Part shown: piece after piece, positions 44,490 through 54,689 of the stretch
How positions within the stretch are numbered: position 1 is the stretch's first letter
Layout of the letters: every line of letters starts with the position of its first letter
NCBI GenBank assembly: GCA_019044685.2
Contig: JAGTXX020000010.1
Span: forward strand, 558,001-622,000
Length of the DNA: 64,000 nt
Reading direction: 5' to 3'
Origin: Nannochloris sp. 'desiccata'
Lineage: Eukaryota; Chlorophyta; Trebouxiophyceae; Chlorellales; Chlorellaceae
The notes under the pieces: model-generated
Databases searched by the model: none
Told to the model about the DNA's origin: nothing
What the model saw: the letters and a program-made list of their open reading frames with translations, nothing else
Position numbers and translations under genes: made by a program

Positions 44490-47400
44490 CTACTGCTGTT
44501 GACTGGCAGCAGCTGCTGCCTTGGCCATCTGGGCCTGTTTAATCTCAGTAGCATACGCCATCATCCCTTGAATCACATTCACCATTGCGGCATCTCGAGT
44601 AATAGCACTAAATGTTACTGGATCGGTACTTTGAATGCTCTGCACAGTCTCTGCGAAAAATACAAATGGCGAGATCTCATCAATGGGTGAGCCAATCTCG
44701 TCTTCAGCATCTTCTTCACTCCAATACTCGTCATCACTATCCCAATTATCAAGATTTCCGTGACCAGCCCGACGAGCGGAAGCTTCAATCATTCTTTGTA
44801 TTTTTTCTTCACTAAGATCATTCCCATCCTCATCTTCTTCCTCGTCATCAGATTCATTGCCACTAGCACCACCGATAACTCCAAAGCGACTTAATCCATC
44901 GCTGCCACTACCACTTTCACTACCGTCCCCATTATCTTCATCGCGGATTCCAATTTTCCCAGCTTTATTATCTTCCTGCTGTTTTAAAGCGATCAGCAAT
45001 TGGACAATTGCAGCAGTCACTTGGCCGAGGGTCTCACCAATGCCTTGTGGTAATTGCGGAGAATTAATGCCTAGAACAGCGGTTAAACCCAAAATAATGA
45101 CCTTTTTCTCACGTTTTCCCCTAAAATGTTTCATACTTCCGTTTTGACGCTTTGTGCCAATAGCTTTGGCCAGCGTTCCCATAAAAAGAGGCAGCGTCCC
45201 CGAAGAGCTTAGCGCGCTCAGCGTGAGGGCAGGACTATAGTATAAGGCATCTGCTCCAGTAACTAACAACGCGTCTACTACATCCCGTTCTATCTCTTCT
45301 CCACTTACACCCGCACTCGCAGCAGCTCCGTGTAGTTGTCCAGTCAGCAAAGCAATATAGGGGGCTATGCAGTGATCCACCCGGCCTCGACAATTTTGTA
45401 AGATTACAGACATGAGTTGACTCGCACACACCACAGCTTCATTTAACGACTCAGTTCCTTCCCAGCTATCATCATCATTTAATCCACCATTAGTAGTGCC
45501 ATTTCCGGACTTTTCTTTACGGGTAAGGGCCTTTTCAAGGGTCCTATTCGTCATATCCAAGAGTAACACCGGAGCGTGTCCCGCTGTTGCTGGCACAACA
45601 GACGCAGCAGGAGCAGTTAAAAAGATCTCTGTGCCCCTGGAAATGAAATTATCTAACGGTAACAACGTATCACTCCAGTAATCAATAGCCCAGGTGTCTA
45701 AACAATTGAGTAATCGAGGAAATAGAGTCCACATTCTGGGAGTGATGGCGGGTGCAAAGTAGGTCAAATACGTAATCAGTTGAGTGATCTCTTCAAAGAC
45801 ATCTAGCCCCGCCTCTGACGAGTACTTCTCTAATATAGGGAATAACAGTTCTTCCAGTTGTGGGTAGAGCTCAGGTAAAGAAGAAACCGCATCCAATACT
45901 GTACTAATTGCGCGCAAAATGGAATACCCCGCCAACGCAGCGCCATCTGAAAAGGAATTAACATTGCTTCCTCCTCCACCACTTTCATTATCACCGCCGC
46001 CGCCACTTTCTTCTTCTGCGACTGCTCTCCAAAACTGCTGTGTTAATGCAGTGACGACACCTACAGCATAAGGTCCCATATCTGATCCAAATCTTTCTAC
46101 TACAGTTTCTAAAGATCCCGTCAGATCTTCAGAATCAACCTCATGAGAAATGGCCAGAAATTTCTCTAATAAATTGGGGACCAGAGGCCGTACAGGGCCT
46201 AAATCGTCTTCTTCGACGGCGTCAACAAAGGCGCGGATCGCGACACCAGCGTCAACACGGACGGGCAGTTGAGGATCAGACAAAGACGTGATCACACATT
46301 GGAGGAGGGAAGAGAAGGTCGCACCACGGCCTTGTCCTTCTGTGAACATAGTGTCTGCGTACAATCCAGCAAGCCAGCAGCCTTTAGAACGTAAATGACC
46401 ATGCGGAGAAGCGAATAAGGGGACTACGTGTTGCTGTAACATAGGTTCAAGCTGTGTTTTATACCTATTTTCTTTCTTAAGTCGTTCCGCCAAGGTGCCA
46501 ACAGAAAGCAATGCACCATCCAGCCTTCGCGCAGCAGCGATATTGTTCACATCACCCACTGAAGGTGCACATTCTCCCATTACACTAACGATATGAGCCA
46601 TAATAGGATCTAATTGAGTCTTTTTTCTACTATTGCAAAGGGCGTCAATGACACTCATTGCCGCTGTTTTCGAAGAATAAATATCTTCTATTAAGTCATA
46701 CCCTTTTCTAACGTATTCATGAGGGTCATCTTCCCATAATTCTGCATCTTCTTCGTCGAAAGAAAGTAAAGGCATGACGGCGTGCTCAACTATCCCTTGA
46801 ACATGGGGCTTCAAGGTCTTCCACGTTTCGATATGATTGACTGCTTCGGCTACATACTGTAGAAGGATATTGCTAACACGGGGGGCAACCCAAGTGCCAC
46901 GTGCTACATTGGAAAGCTCATTTAAAACAGCTCCTAGAAAAGTAATGCTGCATTCATTTTTCCAGCGTGTGGCAAACGCTACGTCTGGCTGAGGGCCACA
47001 TCGCTTAGGGTTTCCGTACCGTGTGAAGAGCCTGTACGCCACGTGATAGACCCATTTCTTAGCTTTCCACCAGGGCCATTGTTTACGAAGGACTGGATCA
47101 TCAGGACACCCCTCAGCAGGCACAGCACGGGCAGCCAATGCCAGTAACGCCGACATCCAACCAGTGAATTGATCTTCCCGTACCATCAATGGAGGAATTT
47201 CCAAGTAACATGAGCTCCAAAAGATCTTGCAACAGAGTTTCAACAGCTCAGCCAGGTCCGGGGAAGGTGATGGATTAGCTATCAAGGTTTGAAACACTGC
47301 CAAGATTGAAGGGAAGGTGGTATCGATCATGCTTATGAGAGGCGCTCGCTCTGATTCATCTCTAAATTCGTACTTTCTAGCTATAATACGGAGTGTACGA

Positions 47401-47964
47401 AGGGATCCACACATTAAAGATTGATCTCCACTGGTTAAAGAGGAAGCGAGCACAGGGACCAAGTCTGGCCACCGCTGCGGGTAATCCCAAGATATGATCT
47501 GTTTTAGTGCTTCTTCAAGTTGGACTCTAACTGCCTGAGGGCATCGAACGACGCCTTCCAAGACTAAAGGACGGACTGCAAGTTTCTCCTCTTCAGAAAT
47601 TTTGCTAGGGCGGCTTTCTCTGTGTTCCCAGTCTTTTTTAACAGCATTTTTGAAGGCAATGGCTGCAACTTGCCGCACCATAAACTCCATTGTTTCTTCA
47701 ACGGCCACGCGTAGGAGGTTCACCAAGCCTCCAGGGACCAAATGTTGCTGCAAATGAGAGGAAGGTGACTTTGGTAAGGGCAAATGCAGAGAGAAATGCC
47801 GCCCAGCAGCCAAGAGATGCAAAAGATGAAATCAAAAATGAGAAGAAGGGTAATTTGAAAGGTAAATTTCTTACCTGCTTCACTGCATCTTCTCCAGCTC
47901 TACGAATATTTGCATCTGGGTTTGTGCAAGCCGTCAGAGCTGCTACTAGCTGCTGAATATCCAT
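44490..47964 (-). CDS. IPO7: Importin-beta family nuclear transport receptor (importin-7/8, Nmd5/Sxm1 type)
   Basis: Exons 47875-47964 and 44490-47747 join in phase 0 and give 1115 residues. The protein is a HEAT-repeat karyopherin that carries cargo such as ribosomal proteins through nuclear pores under Ran-GTP control. The N-terminus (MDIQQLVAALTACTNPDANI) is the first HEAT helix. QVAAIAFKNAVKKDWEHRES and EEALKQIISWDYPQRWPDLV are typical of the Ran-binding importin-beta N domain. An acidic segment near residue 1000 (ESDDEEEDEDGNDL) and DWEDDE-like NWDSDDEYW match importin-7/8. Gly/Asn-rich inserts near 600 add length beyond the usual ~1040. Confidence 0.9.
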
Positions 47965-48711
47965 TTTATAACCTATAAATGCAAGATGATTAAAACGGTT
48001 TTACTTTGCTATAATCAAGAAAAACTACTGAGGCGTGGTCCTAATTCACGTTCTTCGCTTGAATTTTACTATGAATTATAAGCATGCATTGAAAATTGTC
48101 CTTCTAATGCAAAATGTTTACGACATTTCTGGTGTCCTTCAAGTTGTCCTTCTTCTTTGAAAATCTCTGTTCTTTGAAAAAATATTTCTGTCTCAAAGAG
48201 TGCCATAGATCGTATTCATATTCCTTGTCGAGTCAGTATTCCCATCTGTCTAAGAAGAAAAACGGGGCTACATGATTCAACGCTCCAAAAAGAATTGCAA
48301 TTTGTATAAAACCGCCGCAGCCTCTGGCTCTTTGGCAGAGAGGCAGCGGCCAAAGCATTGGTATATTTACACATTTTACAGTACAGCTGCCCATAATCAA
48401 ATTGATTGGCCCCTTTTGCGAGCATTTCTCTGTCTATATATTAGTACTAAATATAAAATAAATATCTGGATGGTTTTCAAGCGTCCTGCCATGAGAAATC
48501 GGCCAATAGTGGAAACAGCACCCAAATTGTAGCTTGCAGAAAGAGCAATTAATTAGGTTTTACAAAAGGTCATAATCCGCATTATTCAGTCAGTAAACCC
48601 CTATTCCCAAGGATGAACTAATAATGCATAAAAATTGAAATATATACATCTACCACGCCACAGCGGCACCAAGTTCAATCTGCCCTACTTCACCTTATCT
48701 ACCAACCTAAT
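47965..48711. other. Interval without a recognised gene
   Basis: About 750 bp upstream of the importin gene and downstream of the lipid-transfer gene. Open frames on both strands around 48216-48532 are short and lack domain features. I find no tRNA. Confidence 0.5.
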
Positions 48712-49819
48712 CTAACTCCACAAATTCTTCACATTAAAATCTGATCGTGGCATCTCTATTCCAGTATACAGCTTGTCTACTGCAGCTACAATGGCATCTG
48801 CTGCTTTCGTAAAACCGTCAGCGTGCGCTTTGGCCGTCTCGTCTGTTTCCCCAATACTAGAAAAAAAGTTTTCTCTGCTAGGCAAGCCAAGCATACCGGT
48901 CTTGATACCTGCACGGACAACCCACGTGTGCAATAAACCCAACGTGGCATCGTATGCATCTGTAAATGGAAATAGAAAATATAGGGGAAGGATTTTCTTT
49001 TTAAATTTCTTAATATTTTTTCCGAGCGGGGATTTTTCAATTTAATTTTATTGTTTATTTTGCTTATTTGCTAAGCACTTTATGATCGAAATTCACACGA
49101 CTATGAAGTATGCAGTACCTGAGACGGCGTCTTTAAGCGACTTTCCGAGTTGAAGCCCCTTGAAAATAGCAGAAATAAAAGCGAGTGTGTTCAGGAGGCG
49201 GTGCAGATTTCGAGCTGGACTATTCTTTACTGTGATAGTATTATCCTGCAGTGAGGTGTTTTTTAACGTTATTTGAGATTAATTAGATATAAAGAAATGC
49301 AAATCATACGTCGAATCAGTTTGTAGGGCTTAAAAAGTTTAGAGAAAAGAGAAAAGATTCGTAACCAACCTGTTTGCCGGCGGCGACAATGTCATCGAGG
49401 ATGGGGTGTGAGGGAGCGACTTTAGCAACTGTTTCTCTCTGCAACGCAATATGGATCGTCATTAGATACTCGTACCAGGGGAGGAAAGCTCAAATTCACA
49501 GTTTATCACTAAAAACCTTTGATATTGCTCAACCAACCTTTGTTTCGAATTCATGCTTGGCGATGAGAAATACCGTCCCTGCAATCAATCAATAGCAAAC
49601 GATCGCATGATTCTATGCGTGATATATCCATTTTTCAAGCGTGTAATCCATTATACTCTACTAAATTTTCCTACCTATATGGTCAAAAATTGGCATTACT
49701 TTCGCACAAGCCTCAGTAAATTGCTGGGTGGGCAGAGGTCCACTAAGATCTAGCTCCACAAAAGCTCGTGTGAGGCTGGGCAAGAAGTCGTCAGACTCTG
49801 GCTTGGCAGTGTGAAACAT
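48712..49819 (-). CDS. GLTP-fold sphingolipid transfer protein, ACD11/CPTP (ceramide-1-phosphate) type
   Basis: Five exons (49675-49819, 49538-49578, 49370-49438, 49119-49245, 48712-48959) keep phase and give 209 residues, exactly the family length. The all-helical GLTP fold is visible: QQFTEACAKVMPIFDHIGTV, then SPARNLHRLLNTLAFISAIF and LLHTWVVRAG. Glucosyl-ceramide binders need Asp/Asn in helix 2 and a Trp in the LLWL segment. Here that segment has Arg at two positions four apart (R-N-L-H-R) instead of Trp. That is the phosphate-binding pattern of ACD11 and CPTP. Those proteins move ceramide-1-phosphate between membranes and control cell death and defence in plants. The gene is tandem with a second GLTP-fold gene. 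Confidence 0.8.
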
Positions 49820-50051
49820 TTCTTGGCAGTTGAAGGCAAAATACAAAATAAATTCAGTCTTTTGCGTTTAAAGCTTCCTCGCTGTTTTCCAGATGAAGTT
49901 GCCTACTTAAATAATGTACCACGCAACCAATTTTAAAGCACAGAAATGGAAAGCGCTCAAACATCCACGGAACGCAATCTCTTTCCTGATCAGGGCGCCG
50001 CCACCCTCCCTTGCAAAATTTCATCTCCTCCAGGACCCACGTTCTTCTACT

Positions 50052-50992
50052 TTACACTCTTGCTGGATCATCAAGATCATTCTCAACAAGAAATTTATGC
50101 ACCACTTTTAACAAATCTTCAAACTCTACACAAAATTCATTCATCGATTTAAACACCGCCTCCCTCCCGCTCTCCCCATCGAGCCCACCAGCTCCAACAC
50201 TTTCAAAGAAGCTCTCCCTACCTGGCACCAATTTTAACGCTACAGTAAACGTCCCAGTAACAATCCACCCATGGTATTGCTGTAAAGTGGAGTAATACGT
50301 CTCGCTGGCAGCATCTGACAAAGAAATGTTCCGATCTTGTGCCAACCGGTGTAGCAAAGCAACGACAAATTGCATGGCTCTCTTCAACCAGAGAAGTCCT
50401 TTAGTGCATGAACTCGACTCTACGTGTGTACCCTGTATGACTTCATCTCTAAGGATTTGGAATATGTCTGGGTTGTAGAGGTCAGGTTGTGTTGCTGCAC
50501 GGGTTGCTAAGCGATCAATGTTGCCACCGACATCGGATTTTACGAGACCAAAGCCAGTTCCTAATTTGCCTGTTTGGAAAGAAAAAAAATTTAGTGAGAG
50601 ATAAAGAGTAAGTAGTGGTAACGATTGGGAGGGGAAGGGGAAGCAGCGTGACAATGCAGAAACTGAAGATCATAGTTTTAATTTCTGATTGGCCCGTCGT
50701 GGTGTGAGCACCGGTCATGTTTGATTGAAATGCCTAAAATAGGAGAAATTCGTGATAACACGTTATCAATGCTGTACATACCTACTACTGGGAGAATTTG
50801 TCTGCAAACTTCTAGAAACTCCTGAGTTTGCACTGCACCTTCAGATGATCGCACATTCTTGATCAAAGGACATGTTGTTTCAAAAACATTCATTTCCATA
50901 CAATGGCTGATAGGAATGGGTAATGTGACGTATAACATACGCGTTAAAATTATAAAGATGGTTGCAATGGAATAACGGATATGCTGCCTCAT
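50052..50992 (-). CDS. GLTP: Glycolipid transfer protein (GLTP type)
   Basis: Exons 50782-50992 and 50052-50569 join in phase and give 242 residues from the first ATG, or about 211 from an internal Met (MEMNVFETTC) that would start at the usual GLTP N-terminus. The extra ~31 residues are hydrophobic (IATIFIILTRMLYVTLP) and may be 5' UTR or a membrane anchor. Head-group residues are kept: FGLVKSDVGGNIDRLATR (Asp and Asn), LLWLKRAMQF (Trp) and YHGWIVTGTF (His). The lysine three residues after the Asn is Arg. Such proteins move glycosylceramides between membranes. The next GLTP-fold gene starts only ~230 bp downstream. Confidence 0.85.
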
Positions 50993-51318
50993 TTTCACTG
51001 TTTTTTATCTTTCCTCCTTATTTGATTATTCTTTCCCCCGCCGCCGCCCGGTGACCGCCTTGCAATTTCTCTCAAATTTAGTTGGTCAACTAATTTACAA
51101 GGGTAAAGAAATATGCAAACTTGTACTTGTCAAAACGTCAAATGAATATCAAAATAAACAAAAAAAATAATGCAATGCAATAGACAATATATCAAAAATT
51201 CAAAAGATACAACTGCGCCCACCACACCCTCGGTAAGAAGCAATACTTTTGATTTGTCAATGCAATTTCCACTATCAAGCCCCAATTTCAACTATTATAA
51301 CAAAATAAGCAAAATAGT
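50993..51318. other. AT-rich 3'/5' flank between GLTP and the first expansin-like gene
   Basis: About 325 bp of AT-rich sequence with A runs. It contains the GLTP promoter and the 3' UTR of the expansin-like gene. No gene is seen. Confidence 0.6.
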
Positions 51319-52500
51319 TTAATCAAAATTAACACCTAGGTCTTGTGGCACCAGCCCAGCCACCCTCACCGCTACAACCTGGCCATTTACCCCCCTTAAT
51401 TGTAGTGCATAAGGCGGTGTCAAGGGAATATTCCTCCCTGGACTATCAATGACCCAAGAGCCAAAATCGGTTCTCTGCATAGACATTCCATTAATCACCA
51501 CAGATTGCAATAGCACCTTTGAATTAGAGAAATTCAGACCGACAAATACCGGGGAATTGGTCCTTGACGGGAGCATGCGGATGCCGCCAGATAGCAAGGG
51601 GGCACAGGAAGTGACCCTCCAGGCGACGTGGATTGATGGGTTGATGTTGAAATTGACTCCTGACAGAGCTAAATAGCCAGGTGCAGAGATGACGAGATCA
51701 TTGCCGATGCACTCTTTACAAGAATCGACGACCATAAATGTCCTGTTTGCTAATAGAGGAGCATTGCACGCGGCATCTACACAGTGAACTTGAACGCACG
51801 CTCCGCAGACTTCTCCAGTTCCATACAAGGGCAGCGAAACGCCGACGAAATGGTCCTTAAAATAATCGTTGAGGTAGCCCGTGCCGCAGTTCATATTCAC
51901 GCCATCGTAGTTGCTCACGGAGCGTCGGTATGTCACTGTGGCGATTCCTTGGCGCATTTCTTGTAGTTGAGGGATATTTGCGAGCTGCGTTTCGTTAAGG
52001 GAAGGCGCAGAAAAGGTGCTTTCAGCTGGAAGGGGTTGGAGTAAGCTAATTAACCCGCCTGCTGTTCTTGGCTGCGAGGTGGGGAGGAGGGGGTCTGCCA
52101 GTCCTGTTCCTGTTCCTCTGTGATTTCCACTGTTAGTAGCATAATTTGGCTGGCCAGGTATTTGAATTGCATCTTCAGGGCGGAGATATTGAACGCGTGC
52201 TTCAGTAGGAAATGTTTCAGAGGCACTGGTAACTAAGAGCTCGCTTGAAGGGACAATTGGGAACCCCTCTTCCTCAAGTTCAGTTTGATTTGTTTGATAT
52301 GCCAGCAGTTCACCAGTAGAATTTCCAGCTGTAGTTTCAATTAAATTTATTCCACTTTCTATAGGAACTTGAGGGGGTGTAAAAGGTTGTTCTTGTTGCT
52401 GTAAGATTCGTGCTGCTGCTGCAAAACCACCACCACAGCGTCTATCAAGCGCTACATGCACCAAGCAGGAAACGAGCAATGTGAGCTTCAGAGGTTGCAT
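51319..52500 (-). CDS. Secreted expansin-like protein 1
   Basis: A single exon encodes 393 residues. A signal peptide (MQPLKLTLLVSCLVHVALD) is followed by ~165 residues rich in Thr, Glu and Ser, probably a disordered wall linker. The expansin part starts near residue 195. The double-psi beta-barrel has MNCGTGYLNDYFKDHF, CGACVQVHC and MVVDSCKECIGNDLVIS, where the Asp before SC matches the essential Asp of expansins. The second domain (IHVAWRVTSC, VVINGMSMQRTDFGSWVID, ALQLRGVNGQVVAVRV) resembles the cellulose-binding CBM63. The HFD and GGD motifs of plant alpha-expansins are absent. The protein probably loosens or binds wall polymers without cutting them. Confidence 0.85.
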   Translation of the reverse strand: MQPLKLTLLVSCLVHVALDRRCGGGFAAAARILQQQEQPFTPPQVPIESGINLIETTAGNSTGELLAYQTNQTELEEEGFPIVPSSELLVTSASETFPTEARVQYLRPEDAIQIPGQPNYATNSGNHRGTGTGLADPLLPTSQPRTAGGLISLLQPLPAESTFSAPSLNETQLANIPQLQEMRQGIATVTYRRSVSNYDGVNMNCGTGYLNDYFKDHFVGVSLPLYGTGEVCGACVQVHCVDAACNAPLLANRTFMVVDSCKECIGNDLVISAPGYLALSGVNFNINPSIHVAWRVTSCAPLLSGGIRMLPSRTNSPVFVGLNFSNSKVLLQSVVINGMSMQRTDFGSWVIDSPGRNIPLTPPYALQLRGVNGQVVAVRVAGLVPQDLGVNFD

Positions 52501-52553
52501 TTTACTGCTCCAGAGGAGATATTTTATATAAAATGGGGGTGGATTGAAGAAGA

Positions 52554-52899
52554 ATGGCGATAAATTGGGGGAAAATTTGCGTCAGACTGGCCTTAATATT
52601 GTGCTCAAGGTCAAGGTTGCGGAAGTTCCCTCTCTTTCAGCGAGTTTGCCAGATTGTACCCCATAGAAAGAAATTACATATTTGATTTTAAAACTCTAGT
52701 TTATACGAGAATTTCTAGGTCTTTAGGGGTGTACCTTGATCACTTGCGGCTTCATCCAGGAGAAATTGCTGATTCTTCTGAAGAAGAAAATTTGTCTAGG
52801 GCGCAAATTCTCAAACTAGGCATCACCTTGGACGACAGAGTGATTTTTCACCTGGCAGCGATTATAATATACCTATTGCTCGCTAGAGGAACATTTTAA
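52554..52899 (+). CDS. Possible small hydrophobic-tailed protein between divergent expansin genes
   Basis: A long open stretch at 52641-52899 reads like protein (EFARLYPIERNYIFDF, RSLGVYLDHLRLHPGEIADS, then FHLAAIIIYLLLARGTF before the stop) but has no ATG. An ATG at 52554 (MAINWGKICVRLALILC) would join it in phase if a 31-nt GT...AG segment (52610-52640) were spliced out, giving 104 residues. Such a short intron is unusual here. I recognise no family. The C-terminal hydrophobic segment could be a tail anchor. Confidence 0.3.
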
Positions 52900-53022
52900 T
52901 CCCCATTCAGTCCTAAATATTGAAGGTTTTTGCTCAAAAGCTTACCTAGGAGCGTGTCGAAATTAGCTTTTTAGCTGCTCAAAGCAAAGCACGCATTTTT
53001 GCTTGTGGTTAAACTAAAGACA

Positions 53023-54293
53023 ATGACAACGCGTAAAATAGTTGCTCTCCTACTGGCTTTGCTCTATACGGCACAATGCCAAGAAAGCACAGATGCTGCA
53101 TCTGCTTTCGATCTTGCTGCCAGTTCCCGACCTTTGCCTACAGATCAAGCTGTCCTCGACCTTTTTGCCAACCCCTCACAAAGCCCCTCTGAAAGCCCCT
53201 TTCTATTCTCCAACGATACCGGTGCTGCATCCAGTGACGTTATTGAATACGGTCTTTCCCCTGATGCGACCTCTCGTTTATCTTACACTGGTCTTGGCAC
53301 CGTGGCTTTTGCCCAAGAGCCCATTCCTTCTTCCGGCGCAGTGAGCTTAGGGTGCGGCTTTGGCTACATTGGATCAAATTTCACTTCTGCTCTTGTAGGT
53401 GTAGGTGCCGAATTCTATCAACAAGGCTTCAGCTGCGGCCGTTGTGTACTTCTCCAATGCGACGACAGCTCTTGTGCACAACCCGGTCTCCAAGTAGTGG
53501 CTCAGATCGTGGATCAATGTGGCGAGTGCTTTGATGCAGATTTAAACATTGGTTATCCGCTGTTTGAAAAGATCTCTGGAAGATCCCCTGCTGGGAATCC
53601 AACTTTATCATTATCTTGGCAATTTGTTGAGTGCTCTCCATACATAAACGACACAATTAAGATGCTTGTCAAGCCCAGGGGAAATGCATACTATCAAGCG
53701 TTTAATTTTGCGAATTCGAGGCAGGTTATTACTGCTGTGCAAGTAAATGGGCAGTTGTTGAGGCATGATTCGGATCATTTTTGGAGTTGGAATCCTTCTT
53801 CAGGGCCTATCAATCCTAGGGTAAGAAAGAACAACAAGGAGTTCCCTTCGATATTGCTCTTACTGTCTGGGGATGGCGGGTGCTCATGTACCCCCTACCC
53901 CTCATTCGCTCAATCAACAAGTGCTGGATTGTGCAGCAAAAGTCAAAAGGGGTGTAGCTGTCTAGAGACACTGATTTGGGTGCCAACAATATTATTATTA
54001 TTTTTTTTTTTTTTTTTTTGCAGGGTCCATTTGATTTTGCCTTGTTGGGAGCGAATAGGCAAGTGCTACGCGTACGATTACCACAGTTAAGAAGCTCTGA
54101 TTTAGGTATTCAGTTTGCAATGCCTGAGATAGCCCCAGCTGTGGAAGAAGAAAATGAAGCGGCAGTAGAGGCGGCAATAGCAGAGGCAGCAGCAGCAGCG
54201 CCTCAGCCAGAGGAGGATCCGGAGCCTGTTGCTGCGGCAAGTTCTGCTACTGATGGCGAAGAAGGTGCAGCTGTTATCGATAATGAACCTTAG
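53023..54293 (+). CDS. Secreted expansin-like protein 2 with acidic tail
   Basis: Exons 53023-53820 and 54024-54293 join in phase 0 (PR|GPFDFALLG) and give 355 residues. A signal peptide (MTTRKIVALLLALLYTAQC) precedes a short Ser-rich linker. The barrel domain has SLGCGFGYIGSNFTSALVG, CGRCVLLQC and IVDQCGECFDADLNI. The second domain (LSWQFVECSP, AVQVNGQLLRHDSDHFWSW, VLRVRLPQL) matches CBM63-like expansin domains. The last ~55 residues are Glu/Ala-rich and acidic. The intron acceptor follows an ATT run and 20 T. The gene is divergent from expansin-like 1, 522 bp away, and tandem with expansin-like 3. Confidence 0.85.
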
Positions 54294-54689
54294 GGATGTT
54301 GAAATTTTCTTTCTCTTTTTTGTGTGTGCTTAATTTCCTTAAAATTTCACAAATTGTATTTTCTTTTCCGTTGCGCCCCCCCTCAACACACATTGCCCCC
54401 AAATTGAGTTGGGAAGAGCAGCAGCTTGCTCTATCTAGCACAAGTGAACTTTTTTTTTCTGTTTATTAGAGAAGCTAGAATGCGACTGTATGTTTCTAAA
54501 TGTGAAGTGATCAAATGAAAACGCGAGAGCCAAATCGTCCTGTCTTTGACCTATCCAAGAATTAGTCTTAGACCGATCGGGTTTTATTATTTTGCTCGAT
54601 TTTAAACGCTGCATCAAGCAAAACTCTTTTTGAGCAAGCAAAGCTTTTCTGCTCTCAAATTCTATACTTATTCTCTGTCTAGATTTCTA

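Noticed and set aside
48216..48532. Overlapping open frames on both strands, one with a CxxC pair
   Set aside because: They are short, overlap each other, have no splice signals or domain, and the CxxC alone is not evidence.
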